Positions 46,359-58,012 are shown, counted from the first letter of the stretch. The stretch: 64,000 nt of DNA from Corbicula japonica (GCA_038501625.1 JAZAYU010000881.1:1-64000); one strand, 5' to 3'. Notes: a model not told the origin generated them from the letters alone. Translations and numbers: made by a program.

Positions 46359-46654
46359 ATGAATTCTGAAAGTTATTTTGAAAGTGTGAAAACTTCCAGT
46401 GGATCTGATTTGGCAGAAAGTGTGAAATGTGATAACTCAAAGGGTGTGAATGTTTCAAATAAGAATGGTGTGATTGTGGAACATGGTTTTAAGGACGAGA
46501 AATCGAATGGTTCGGAAAGTGAGAAGATTTTGAGAGGAACTAAGGGTGTGACAGCTACAAATTCGGCAAATTAAACTGGTGAGGAAAAATGTAATGGTGA
46601 AAAGGGGTCTAAAGCTGAAGAGGTGATTAATGAACAAGATGTTAAATTTATTTG
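46359..46654 (+). pseudogene. Possible decayed acidic tail of the GPCPD1-like locus
   Basis: Open segment with MNSESYFESVKTSSGSDLAE-type Ser/Glu/Lys-rich composition. It is broken by a TAA (46572-46574), after which GEEKCNGEKGSKAEEVINEQ continues in frame. The composition suggests former coding sequence; there is no domain. Confidence 0.4.
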
Positions 46655-46710
46655 ATGCTGCTGAAACTTCACCCTTTACTTCATATATACATGTATAAAA
46701 GCATGTGTGA

Positions 46711-46840
46711 CCAGTGTAGGTTCAAATCTAGGCTGTCTGGTAAGGATCTGCATTGTTCAAATCTTGATTAAAAATAAACTAATGAATCTAAAAGCAAAAA
46801 TTGTAGATCCTTGTGGCAACTGATCTTGATCTACACTGCA
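46711..46840. repeat. GATC-palindrome family, two degenerate copies
   Basis: CAGTGTAGGTTCAAATC...GGATCTGCATTG and TTGTAGATCCTTGTGGC...CTGATCTTGATCTACACTG. Confidence 0.55.
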
Positions 46841-47372
46841 TGTTCATTCCATAGAGGTATTTTGTATATCTATGGAGTAAAAGGTTAAATCCGATAGTGT
46901 TTGTTGAAATGTGCTTTAAACAATATAATTGTTCTTTGATAAGTAAATGTTTTACTAACTGTTAAAAGATATTTACTTGCCAAAATATCTTGAAAGGATA
47001 ATTTTGATTACTTATCTAAGTGTTAAATTTATGTTTATTTTTAAGAAATTGCTTTGCTGAAAATGTTCTATAAATAATTGTTGATAGAGAAGTTGTTTTA
47101 CATGCACTTGTCAAGTTCACTTTTAAAGTTGGCTATTGCATAAATAATTTAATATTGTATATTCTTGTATATAGTAGTTTTATTGGTGTATGATGAGCTG
47201 TTGATCATTAAGGAGAATGTTATTGTAACTTTAAAATGTAAACATTAATACGACTATTAATTTACTTTTTAATTTATTCCATTTTTAATGAAACTCACAA
47301 TTGATGTGAAGAGAAAGTATCTGCTTTAAGAACATATTATTTTCAACTTGTATTACTTGATCTTTTATATTT

Positions 47373-47637
47373 ATGCCCCCACAAAGTGGGAGGCATATAT
47401 AGTTGCACTTGTCTATCTGTCTGTCCGTCTGTCTTTCCATATGTACATCCTAAATGTGTGGAGTAAAGTCCTCATTAATTATTTCTTTCGAACTTGCACA
47501 GATGATCAAGCACTATGTGAAGACGATTGTAAATAAAAGATTTTATCTTGTGACATTTTTTACCAGAGTTATGGCCCTTTTGTAACAAATGTTGTAGCAG
47601 TGGGGGCATCTGTGTACGAGGACACATTCTAGTTTAT
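47373..47637 (+). repeat. Mollusc-type 'TATGCCCCCACAAAGTGGG' element
   Basis: Starts TATGCCCCCACAAAGTGGGAGG and contains CTGTCTGTCCGTCTGTC. It ends near GCAGTGGGGGCATCTGTGTAC and TTCTAGTTT. The 62-aa frame at 47348-47536 is inside it. Confidence 0.6.
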
Positions 47638-48125
47638 TGTTTGCTTTTATTATGTTTATGCTTTAAAATGAGTTTCACGTTGATCTTCATTATAGAGTAC
47701 ACAAAGCATCATTTGAGATGGATCTTAATTGTTTCCTTATGTAGATATTGAGTTGCTCTTAATATGGGACTTCGCGGCATAGACTGTAATAAGCATTTTC
47801 GTTACAGCCCATGAGCAAACTTGATCAAATTGAGCCTGCAATATTTTCATATTAATTTTTGTTGTGTTTGGTTTTGTGTTTGTTGCATTTGGTGACTTTT
47901 AAAGTTCCCTTTACATCTTGTTAATTGAGCCAAGGTTGATCAAGAATGGAAGAAGTCTAGGTAATGCTAGGGAGAATACTGGCAACCGAAGACTGTTTGA
48001 ACAATTTTTAATTTAACTTATTTCCTCATTTAGCTCATCTTGTTTAAAGTAGCTGTAGTGAATGAATAGGTAGAGGGAGAAGTTAACCCTTTCTTTTACT
48101 ATACACTTTAATGGTGTGGGAGAAT

Positions 48126-48395
48126 AGTGTAGATCCAGATCAGCTGTTACATCTGTGATATCTGGTCAGGATCTTCACTGTTCGCTTTTGTTTTTATTTA
48201 TTAATAAGAGTTATTTCCACGACCAAAAAAAGCAAACAATGCAGATCTTGATCAGATGTCATGTCTTTACCATCTAACCTGGATCTACACTGGTCGCTTC
48301 TTGGCCGGAAATAACATGACACTAAAAGCAAACATTCAAACATTGAAGATCCTGATCAAATAGCATTGACATGCTTGCTGATCTGGATCTACACT
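48126..48395. repeat. GATC-palindrome family, three copies in 270 bp
   Basis: Copies at 48126-48180, 48238-48296 and 48341-48395. Each has arms of the form (G)TAGATCC-GATCAG and CTGATCTGGATCTACACTG around a short variable loop. Confidence 0.75.
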
Positions 48396-48683
48396 TTTTG
48401 GCCAAGTAACGGGCATGTTAATACACTCATTAATTCACATTGTAGAAGTTTCTCATTTATTTCAAATACTCATTGTAACAGAGATTAAATTATTATCAGT
48501 ATCATTTAATTACACTAAATTTTTCTAAGAAATTCTCACCTGTTTTTTCGAACCACGTCCAATTTCATTAATACTTCTACCATTTTTTTTAGACATGGAG
48601 TTTTAATGATGCCATTTTCTTGTATATGATTTAATTAAACTTGCCACTCACATATTATACATGGGAGAATGACTGCTGGGCCC

Positions 48684-48836
48684 ATGATCATGAAAGTGAG
48701 ATTGGAGACCAGTCTCGGATCTCAAGCATCTCATTGGCTGAAATGTTGACTGGTTGCCAAATGGCGACTGGTTGCCATTTCAGCAAATCAGATGCTTGAC
48801 ATTTGATACTTGTCTCCAGTTTTAGTTTTATGATCT
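48684..48836. repeat. Palindromic repeat P, copy 2
   Basis: The arms (AAGCATCTCATTGGCTGAAATG and its near complement CATTTCAGCAAATCAGATGC) extend outward through GGAGACCAGTCTC / TGTCTCCAG to about 60 bp each. A duplicated TGACTGGTTGCCA forms the loop. Confidence 0.8.
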
Positions 48837-49405
48837 TGGCTCGGGTGTGTATTTTGAGAAGGTCTTTCTAATGTGAAAATCTAGGAATGTTTTGAATTAT
48901 TACTGTATGTAAACACTATAACCCAGAGTATATTGCACTCTGTATTTTTCTGAAAGTACAGAAGTCTGTTGTTTATTTTGCTGCACACAGTGTAACTTGA
49001 ATTATAAGTGAGTGACACTGTTTCATGTTTTGATTTTCACTTGAATTAGCTAGTCATAGTCATAACAATGATTGTGTCTACTCAAGGAAATCTTTTTTTA
49101 TCAGAAAATCTTTCCAGGAACTTTTCTCAAAATGTTGTTAATGTTGTTGTTGTTGTTTATATTTTGATTCATTGATGGTTCGTTTCAGGACTTAACCATA
49201 CATGTTTGACCAATAGGTTTATTTCATAAATCTATCTTGACAATTTTACAATGTTAACACTTTTGCTAGATGGAATATTTAGTAATTTCATTAGTACACA
49301 ATTTGTTTTGGAAATATAAAAATGTCTTACCAATAAATACATTATTGAAATATATTAATGATCTTGACTTGATAATTCTCATTGAACTCCAGGTGGTCTG
49401 TGCCC

Positions 49406-49543
49406 AAGGTTATAAAACTTAGCATGGACACCAGTCTCAAAATCTCGAGCATCTGATTGGCTGAAATGATGACTGGTCGCCATTTCAGCCAATCAGATGC
49501 TTGAGATTTGAGACTGGTTTCCAATCTCAGCTTTATAATCTTC
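49406..49543. repeat. Palindromic repeat P, copy 3
   Basis: Best copy: arms 49406-49468 and 49480-49543, with GAGCATCTGATTGGCTGAAA against TTTCAGCCAATCAGATGC and an 11-bp loop. Confidence 0.85.
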
Positions 49544-49792
49544 AGCACTGGTCTCGGAAGTCACGAAGTACTTTACCATTTTGCTTGACAGACCACATTA
49601 ACCCTTTCCTCCATATATATACATGTTCAGTGGTAAAGATAAGAAATTCTGAAAATCCTGAAATCCTGAAAATTTGTCAATTTATATAGGGAAAATCAAG
49701 AAAATAAACTACTTTTAGACACGCAGAATCCTGAATGGAGGAGTAATCCTAAAACCTTTGACCCCTGCATGATGTTTTTACGCACGTGTGGT

Positions 49793-49850
49793 CAGTGTAG
49801 ATCCAGATCAGCCGTCCACATCCTTGCTGTCTGATCTGGATCTTCGATGG
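49793..49850. repeat. GATC-palindrome family, rightmost copy
   Basis: CAGTGTAGATCCAGATCAGC and CTGATCTGGATCTTCGATG. Confidence 0.7.
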
Positions 49851-49877
49851 TGTTGGTGATGACTGAAAGTATGACCA

Positions 49878-50046
49878 GTTGAACCTGTCTTAGCAGCCAC
49901 ATGCATTCAGCTACCACCTGTTTTGAACAGTTAGTTTGAATGTCATTAACAAACATTTTGTTCTGGTTTTTCCGTCTTAAACAGCCATCTGTGTTATTCA
50001 GCCACTTTTTGTCACTCCCTTGGGTGGCTGCTTAATACAGGTTAAC
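49878..50046. repeat. MITE-like element with 22-bp inverted ends
   Basis: GTTGAACCTGTCTTAGCAGC (49878) and GCTGCTTAATACAGGTTAAC (50046 end) are near complements; the interior is about 125 bp and non-coding. Confidence 0.6.
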
Positions 50047-50672
50047 TGTTACATAGTCTGCACCTTGAAATTCACTGCAACTTCGCTGTCTCAGCGCAGA
50101 CTTAACACGGGGAGCAGCTGTCACCAGTAATATACCTAGACTCGTTTGGCGTAGAGCTGGGCGCTAGGGGTTGCTCTTGACGGTGGGAGGGGTTCTTTGT
50201 CATCTCAACCCGGTCATCCCCGGATAATAAGGTACTACTTCATTGGGTGCGCGTACCTTTGACAAAATCGATAAGCTTGTTCTTAAATCTTAGTCATATT
50301 GAACTAAGCGCTTATAAGGTTTCATAATACTGACGTCATGTCATGAACAACGTTGCGTAAATTTAACAGTAATGCGTAAGTTTTGTGAAAAAAAAACCAA
50401 CACAAAAATATAGCATTTAGTATAACAAGTATTGTTTTTTTTTAAAGAAATAATCATCTGATGATATATAATTAGTGAAGTAGATGTGAACTCGGAGCTT
50501 CCAATAAATTGTTTTTATATTATTTTGATGCAATCATGCTGAGGTACATAGTACCATAAAGATGAAATGTTTCAGAGGCTGCGAGTATACCTCTGTAATA
50601 CATGTATACATTATACATTTCTATATTTCATATGGTAATGGAACATTGAAAGCCACCAAACACCGCAAATCT

Positions 50673-50774
50673 GAAAATATTGCAGGCTCGGTTTATTGAG
50701 CATGTTCATGGGCATTTATTAATGGAAATGCATATTACTGCCCACGCCGCCTAGTCCCGGGTTGAGCGCAAAAC
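50673..50774. repeat. Dispersed repeat J, copy 2
   Basis: AATATTGCAGGCTCGGTTTA, TGTTCATGGGCA, CATATTACTGCCCACGCCGC and CCCGGGTTGAGCGCAAAAC. Confidence 0.7.
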
Positions 50775-53640
50775 AATAATAAATAACATATGAAAGTACA
50801 CGGCATTCATGCATGTGCTACGACTTGTTTGCAAAGGATCGAAGTGAATCAAAGTTCTGCAAACCAAGTGTACTTTGTAGGTCTTATTAAAATGACATAC
50901 TTTACATGTTGCACAGTTGTTTTTTTAAGTGTCGCCTGTGATGGTAGGTAGATACGTAGGGATCCTATTGTCCGCCGTGTGGGCATTGGCGTCTGGCAGT
51001 CCCCAACTTTAATAATGATAATGTTACCTCAGACCTGCCAAAACTTCTTCATAAACTATCCAGAGATTTTGTCTGAACTTGTCAATGATAACGACGACGA
51101 CGATGATGATGTTGTTGTTGCTGTTTAAATGTCTTGTTGCTGTTGAATTGTATAAATGCATTTTGCCGATTTTGTTAGAAATGGTTAAAGAACTTTAAAA
51201 ATGACTTTTTACATTTTTTTTTATTTTTTAACTTTCTGTTAAAACTGTTTAACCTATTTGCCAATATTAGAATAAACATGCAATGAAAATAGATCAAGCC
51301 AGGTGTAACATCGAGACCCTTGTTTAGTTTATGACACGTGGTCATTGTATAGTTGTGCCAGGGGAACTGAGGCAGCATGTCATCCTTGTTAATTAAATGT
51401 GCGACTGCAGAGAATACGTTCATTGTGCACACGACTTTATATTAGGTTTAATTATTCTATTTTATTTGAAACTTCATACCAATCCGGAGATTTTGACTGT
51501 AAATCCGGAGAGGTTTAAACAATTCTGAAAGAATCATATTCCCTACTTTCCCTCATCTGTTTTTGTTAAAGAAACTTCAAATTGAATCCTTGAAACATTT
51601 AGCAAGGGCGGGGGCGGAGAGAGAGTTTAGGACAGTTGTGAGATTCTTCTATCTAATCTCCATCCTTTTGAAACAACTGTCATAGAAGTGTTACCTGTAT
51701 AAACGAGATTTTATGGCGGCTATGAAACTTGTGTCGCCCGTGACTAAATGGTATGAGGGCCTCACTCGTGAAACTTTACAGGTATGTTGACCATCGTGTT
51801 GTGCACCCGTATGTGGTCCTTCAAAATATATAATCTTGTGTTGCTGATGACTTTGAAATTATGTATATTATGAATTGGTTGTTTTTTAAGGTACTTGACA
51901 GAGGGGAATTGCAATGGGTAGAGCAAAAGACAGATAAGTTCCAGCGACACCTTCAAAATTTATTGTTGGTTAAAGTCCACAAAACATAAATTCCATATAG
52001 TATAACATTGGGTCATTCAACAAATATTAATAACTAAAAATAGTTTCTTGTGGATGGTAAAATTTATATCGAAAAACAATTGATACACTGACAGATCAGG
52101 AAAGTAAGACTTCAGGTTTCAATAAGACGATAAGCGTTAAACCTTCAAATTGTTAGCAAGTGACACTTCTCTGCATTTTAAGGAAAGTATAATCGGGTTT
52201 AATCAGATAATCAAATTATCAATTTTCACTTATGGCTTCGGTTGACAGAAGGTTCTATTTTAGGAAAAGGTTATTTATCAAGATGAGAACAACATTTTTT
52301 TTGGAGAAAATATTTTTAAAAATGTGTTCATAATATGTATATAGTTGTATGCAACTTGATATGGAACATCAGCAACAATCAAATAACTCAAAGCAGCAAG
52401 ATTGATAGCATTTGATGGATAACATTTAAGTCATGCCTCATTAAATAGACTTTTAATTGGGCATTTTATATGGCCTATGACACAGTATGTTAACTTATTT
52501 CTTTTAAACTTGATTTAATTCGCTGTCATTATTATCAGTCAATTAGCTTCAAGTAACCAGAGTGATAACACCTGATTGTCAACATTTAAAGTAATTTCCC
52601 ATTCGAAACACTATTAGAACTGGAGCTCTCTGTTATATTTTCAAATTCGAAGTCAAACACACAAATACGTCAGTGTACACATTTGTTAGACTAAAGGGCT
52701 ACACACATTGTTGCGAGTATTAATATATAACTTATGAGGGCATTGAAATTGATGTTTTGTGTTGCTTAATTTTTGTGGTGAGTTGTAAAACAACCTTGAT
52801 GGAGTGTTTAGATCTAACTTTTCTCTTTACTATTCAAACTTTCTATTCTACTTGTATGTAAAATAATGATGGCATTTGTCTTAAACTGTGGTGAAATTTG
52901 CTAGTTTGAATCACAATACTAAGTCTAAAAACATTCATTTAAGGCTGTAAGTTCTGTATATCTTACAGCTTTGACTATAAATTGTGTAATGCGCAGTCTG
53001 CAAGTATACAAGGCATCTACTTAAGGTGTAACTGAATAATGAGCTATGGAATACAAAACAAATGACACTGTAGTTTATTCAATGCACAGTATTTAGTTGT
53101 ATGCATTGATATTCACACCCCTGGTTGTTACTTCACACAGTCTGCAGATTATATTGTCAAAAGGCCGCATTGCAACTGTTAAGGATATACCAAAAATATC
53201 ATTCCAAGTTTTAATTCCAAGTTTAAGTTTATTACATTTTTTTTCTCAGTATGTACAAACAAAAACATGAGAACATATATACATAAAACAATATTCTTAT
53301 TCCGATCACGGTATGTATAATTAGTTTATTTTACAAGAGGACAACCCAAGAAAGAGCGAATTTAACTTCGTTGCTGACCCGCGTCAGTCGAACGGAAAGT
53401 TCGCGCTATCTACACAACTGTCACCGTAGTGTATAAAACAAAAACGTTTTTGTTTAAGGTTTCGCAAACATGCTTCATGGGTAGACTAATGCAAAAACCA
53501 AAAAGTAGTTTTTCTTAGAAAGTTGAGGTCTTTTAAAAAAAAAAAATAGACCATATCATTATCATTGCAGACACTATTCTGAATAATTTGTTGCATATAT
53601 TATGAATAGCACACAAATCTAAAGATAAACACACGTGAAT

Positions 53641-53771
53641 TTTAAATGTAAAAGTATTTGCATCCATTCACAATACTGAATATCATATAGATTCTAATCA
53701 AACGTAACGCGTGCATTTGCTTATATGATATTCAGTATTGCGAATAGATGCAAATGCTTATACATTTTAAA
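53641..53771. repeat. Inverted repeat, about 49-bp arms
   Basis: 53641-53689 and 53723-53771 pair closely (CACAATACTGAATATCATAT against ATATGATATTCAGTATTGCG). The 69-aa plus frame at 53725-53934 starts in the right arm and is accidental. Confidence 0.8.
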
Positions 53772-54202
53772 TAAATTAAATTTAACCACCACATCTCTAC
53801 TTTCAGTTTCATGGGCAAATCATTTCGATGTATCTTTTCAAAACTCGACATTAATTCCCACCGGCAGACCAATGAAAGTAAAGAAATATAGTGTCACGTG
53901 GCTGTTTGTAAGTTTGGATGCTCAAGTTGTTTGAAAAAAAAACGCTTCATTTTCATAAAGAGACCTACACAAAAAGGAAATAGCGTTTGCACTAGAACTC
54001 AGAAATAGCTATTTAAAACGTCTAGAAAAATGATACAGATATTGCGTAAACACTTATTTACAATATTTTGCGGTCATCTGTCTAGATAATGTCAGTAATT
54101 TTAAGTAGTACATAAAAAAGTTTTGACCTTCAAACCTAATGTAGACCAGAAAGTATATGTTTTAATTTCTTGAGAAACCTAACATTATTTTGAAGAATTG
54201 CC

Positions 54203-54316
54203 ACATATTGTAGATCAGCTTAAACTTATTTCAGGTATGAGTTGTTTTGGTAACTTGTCCCGTGATGACTTGAGAGTTTTCATGAAACGGATTTTCTTAG
54301 GTTTTAGTATGTGCTT
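54203..54316 (+). repeat. Segment downstream of gene 2, duplicated at the right window edge
   Basis: Shares TATTTCAGGTATGAGTTG (G in place of A in the other copy), CAGAGTT/GAGAGTTTTCAT and TTTTAGTATGTGCTT with 63892-64000. After the AG, an ATG-led frame MSCFGNLSRDDLRVF is open for about 31 codons here; the other copy is in the same frame at first but soon stops. Confidence 0.6.
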
Positions 54317-54525
54317 GTTAATTAGAACATGAATATTCGGCTAAACTGAGCTTGCAAACATTTAGTACATTCTTAGATAAACACATTTATCACTAAAATC
54401 TAAGTGGCAGTTAGTATTTTCTTAAAAATTCATTTTTGGAATTTTAACCAGTTTTCGCCATTTGCAATGTTTGTGCCCCCTTTTGAGTGCTTCACGCATA
54501 AAAAACACTTCGTCTCTTCGAAGCG

Positions 54526-55047
54526 TTATATTATTTTCTTAAACATAGAAACTATTTTTCCACCTTGTTTCCCAGCAATCCAACCAATACCAAGGAAAAT
54601 CGCACCGACAGTGACCGCTGGAATTGCAACCGGAGCAACGGCCAATGCTCCTACTGCTAATGATCCTACAGTTCCTACAGCTGTACCTGCGGCCATATTT
54701 GCAACTGCAATACCAACCGATGAAGCGGCTATTTGTCCTGCTACAGCTGAACCTATTGCTCCTACAGCTGCTCCTGTTGCCACACCTTGACCTGCCATAA
54801 CAACTGCTCCTACAGCACCACCTACAGCTTTATTAAATTTATGATCATTCATTTCTTTTTTTACTTGTAGCTGCAATTTTGCAGACGCCTTTTGTAAATT
54901 ACTCAAAGCATAATTAACGCAGTCATCCACAGCTTGCTGACTCATCTTCAGAAGATCTTTTCTTGTTGAGTACGGATAAACGTTTTTCATGAATTCTTCT
55001 AACTTGGCCAAGTCTACGGGTATTAGTTGTACGCTGTTACTTTTCAA
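54526..55047 (-). CDS. HEPN-like gene 2, third coding exon: coiled region and Gly/Ala-rich hydrophobic tail
   Basis: Terminal coding exon, 173 residues, entered in phase 0 after acceptor GATTTTTTTCAG with Leu-Lys. Residues 222-294 of the full protein are charged and helical (LAKLEEFMKNVYP, SKLQLQVKKEMNDHK-like). Residues about 295-380 are a continuous Gly/Ala/Val-rich hydrophobic region with many G-x3-G spacings (AVGGAVGAVVMAG to FLGIGWIAG). This is long enough for several membrane passes, or for an insertion hairpin as in ApoL-like or ISG12-like proteins. The C-terminus is basic and ends FKKII, which fits a KKxx ER-retrieval signal if the tail faces the cytosol. The open frame and low-complexity composition are seen; the membrane role is inference. 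Confidence 0.82.
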   Translation of the reverse strand: MKSNSVQLIPVDLAKLEEFMKNVYPYSTRKDLLKMSQQAVDDCVNYALSNLQKASAKLQLQVKKEMNDHKFNKAVGGAVGAVVMAGQGVATGAAVGAIGSAVAGQIAASSVGIAVANMAAGTAVGTVGSLAVGALAVAPVAIPAVTVGAIFLGIGWIAGKQGGKIVSMFKKII

Positions 55048-55139
55048 CTGAAAAAAATCAACAATTCACACACCAAATAAACAATGATCATATTTGGCAG
55101 TTTTTAATCATAACTGAATCAGTACAAACACGAAACACC

Positions 55140-55997
55140 AAGTCCAACCCTTCACTATAGACCCCAGGAGGAGAACGCATGGATAGATCCGATTTTCAGG
55201 AGGGAATTGGGTACTGCGGCTAGTAAATTGTCTCGCATTTCTTTGATAATGCATATATCAGATAAACATATTGCCCATGGTGATCTCCTATATTTATTTT
55301 AAACGATGACCCACTCAAAGTTGCCATTTGAAGATTCGGTACCTTCTGAGAACATTCACATCAACTGCACTAGAAAATAGCAAAACATGGCAAAATCGCT
55401 CTTTAAAAAGACATAGCTTGGGCATTTGTTTCGTCCATTTAGAACATGGCCTGATATGCCATATGCCATAAGCCTCCGATATTCACTGCCGTTTTTTTTA
55501 AATATAGACTACACAGTAGAAAATATTCAATATTAACGCGCACGGAAGTTTTCATCAATTTTCAATGTGAACGCATATGCAGGAGGTGTTTTGAAACCAA
55601 CGTTTTTTTTTTCATTTATATATTATACACTGTCGACTATTTGATCGTCTCATACACTAATATTACATCTGAATAGCTAAAGCATCATTTCAAATCTATC
55701 CCCACTTTCGTATCTCCCAGGAGCTTTTGCTAATAAAATATAATTGGTAAAATTAATTTATAATTAATCCTTATGCAAAGCGTTGCTCTTAATTGTCAAT
55801 ATTAAGTGAATATAAATGTAATATTTTATATCGGAAACGGAGGAAAATGACTTGCCATGGGAAGAAAAGCAGTTATTATGAGAAGTTTGCATGATAAATA
55901 ACTAAAAATAAATTAATAGCCACAATGATACCCGATTCCCTGAAAATCCGGTCTATCCATGCGTTCTATTCCCGGGATCTATAGTGAACGACTGGAC
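55140..55997. mobile_element. Non-autonomous DNA transposon in intron 2 of gene 2
   Basis: Inverted ends of about 70-75 bp: 55140-55214 and 55928-55996. They share TTCACTATAGA, AGAACGCATGGATAGA and GATTTTCAGG in opposite orientation. The interior is AT-rich without a transposase. Confidence 0.75.
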
Positions 55998-57473
55998 TCG
56001 CTGCTAATGGTGATTTTTTGAAACCCTCTCACATTCTTTGCGGAAAAAAAACACGCCATTTGCAAGCAATCGGCTATGCTGGTTTTTAATTTATCTTCAA
56101 AAAGTAATTTTGGCAACGGAAACCATAGCAACCAAAGCATTTCTTTTTTAGGAACAAAATCATTATGCAAACACATAAAATTACTTTTATAAGACAGTTA
56201 TCACAAAAATCGTGTTTAAATATAGAAACAATAAAATAACAACATTTTCGTAAATGAAAGTTCAGATTCAACAATCATTAGTTCCGTTTCATTGCCCTAA
56301 TTCTATTACCAGTTTTAATATACAGCCACTCTACACTGTTCAACATTAGGCATCAAAAACATATCAAACAAATCCGAGACTTACTGAAATATTAAGAAAG
56401 ACTTTTAAAAGGGGAAAACACAGTTTGTGTGTCTAAAAGGCAAATCTTATTCATTAAAAAGTCATTTTTCCTAACCAGAATTAAATCAAAGCCACACTCT
56501 CGATCCAAATATACCATACAGTGACCACCACCTCTAAACTTCAACAAATGCAAGCATTATCCTCCAAATCTAACAACCTTTTTATACAAAAAATAAGCAA
56601 ATGTATAACAAAAAATGCACTCCCATGTATAGTTTTACAACAATCCTACCTTACAAAGTGACAATTTCTGTACTTTTCATGGGAAAGATCATAAAGTGAA
56701 GGTCTCAACAAAGCTACAACACCATCTCCCATTCTGAATATAGTGAATAAGGCTATTTTCAACATTATCTTAATTAAGAGGCCCCTTTATTAACAACTTA
56801 CAGACTCCTTCTAACTGCTGCAAAGGTGTGTAGCCATTCTTAAGATTTGTCAATATTCACAAAATTAACAAATTGTATACAAAATCAGTTTCAAACAAGG
56901 CGCTCAATAGATCACATACATCCAGAGTCTGGCTGCCTTTAGGTCAGCGTACACTATTGCGTGTCCCTATATGTTCTATATAGAGTCTCGGGAGTCTCCT
57001 TGATTTATTTATTCTTAGACAATATCAGGCATGATCTTTAAAAATTTGATGAAGTTTGAATATAAATCTACATAAAACTATAGATTCCATACCACCATGA
57101 CCGTAGGTTTCTACCTCAAATTTCACTTTGAAGACTACCACCCTTGCCTATTGACTAAATTTACTTGTGGCTAACTTATCTTAAAAGTATTTTTATTTCT
57201 TATCCAAAATGTTTTGGATAATGATTTTTGGTTCCAACAGCTGCAGAAATACACAAATTCTGTTTTTTAAAAGGAGTTTTATTTTTTCTTTATCTATATT
57301 GACCAATCAGCTAATGTTTCTATAGAGTCTTACGGGTTTACCCTAACTTTTTTAACCAACCGTGAAGCAGCTTTTATTTAGTGTACACTGATCTTTTTCC
57401 ATCTATTTACAAGACAGTGAAGTTCAAGATCAAACAACAGGACCTCACATATGGTTGTCAATATTATAACTCA

Positions 57474-57600
57474 TTTTGAATTTTAAATTAATGTTTTGTG
57501 TTGCTCTGTGTTTGTGTTTTGATGTAAATAGAATTTTAAGGAAGATTTTGCTCAAGTTATTTTTCTTAACTTTTCTAACTTTTCTTAATGCACGTAAAAT
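57474..57600 (+). repeat. Dispersed repeat B, partial copy
   Basis: AATGTTTTGTGTTGCTCTGT and GTAAATAGAATTTTAAGGAA match the middle of 31111-31530 and 61444-61860. Confidence 0.6.
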
Positions 57601-57698
57601 CAAGTAAAAATTAACAAAATGCGGAAGTAGCTTAAACTTTAAGTTTTGTTTGCTAGCAATTAGGCTTATTCATATTAAAAAGTAATAAAATTACAAAC

Positions 57699-57848
57699 CC
57701 TTTGCAGCATGTTTTGAACGTCCGACGTATTGGAACTTTTTAGACACTTTGTTTTGAGAAGTTGTTCCATCAGGCTGATTAATGTTTCTTTTTCCTTTGA
57801 TGAGAGTCTTTCATTTCCATGATATATGTCCTGTCTTGCCAATTCAAG
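57699..57848 (-). CDS. HEPN-like gene 2, second coding exon with R-x4-H motif
   Basis: 50 codons between acceptor TATTTTACAG and donor GTTTGT, both phase 0. It begins LELARQDIYHGNERLSS, so Arg and His fall at exon residues 5 and 10 (residues 176 and 181 of the protein). In gene 1 the R-N-K-L-M-H motif has the same exon positions. The Asn after Arg, usual in HEPN R-N-x3-H motifs, is Gln here, which may mean loss or change of catalytic activity. The rest is helical (KEKETLISLMEQLLKT). The acceptor CAG and donor agree with the open frame; the HEPN assignment is by motif and by paralogy to gene 1. Confidence 0.78.
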
Positions 57849-57920
57849 CTGTAAAATAAAATAATTTGAAAAAAGATGAAAGGAAACCATGAGACTAAAA
57901 GTGAGGTTATATTTCACTCT

Positions 57921-58012
57921 CGGTTTGACGCTCCTTAAGCACATTCATGGGCAGTTGTGAAAATAAAAATGACTGATTACGAAATCTGACCTTGAGTTGA
58001 GCGCAAAACAAT
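57921..58012. repeat. Dispersed repeat J, weak copy
   Basis: CTCGGTTTGACGCTCC, ACATTCATGGGCAGT and GAGTTGAGCGCAAAACAA. Confidence 0.5.

Larger units (their letters stand above)
47638..53640. other. Gene-free stretch rich in palindromic repeats
   Basis: No gene recognised. Palindromes and MITE-like pieces are listed separately. A GAC/GAT/GTT trinucleotide run lies at about 51090-51123. From 50775 to 53640 I see no further repeat partner. Confidence 0.4.
55048..57698 (-). other. Intron 2 of HEPN-like gene 2
   Basis: Bounded by GTTTGT (57698-57693) and TTTCAG. It holds a non-autonomous transposon (55140-55997) and a partial repeat B (57474-57600). The minus frames near 55979-56274 belong to the transposon end and are not exons. 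Confidence 0.6.
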
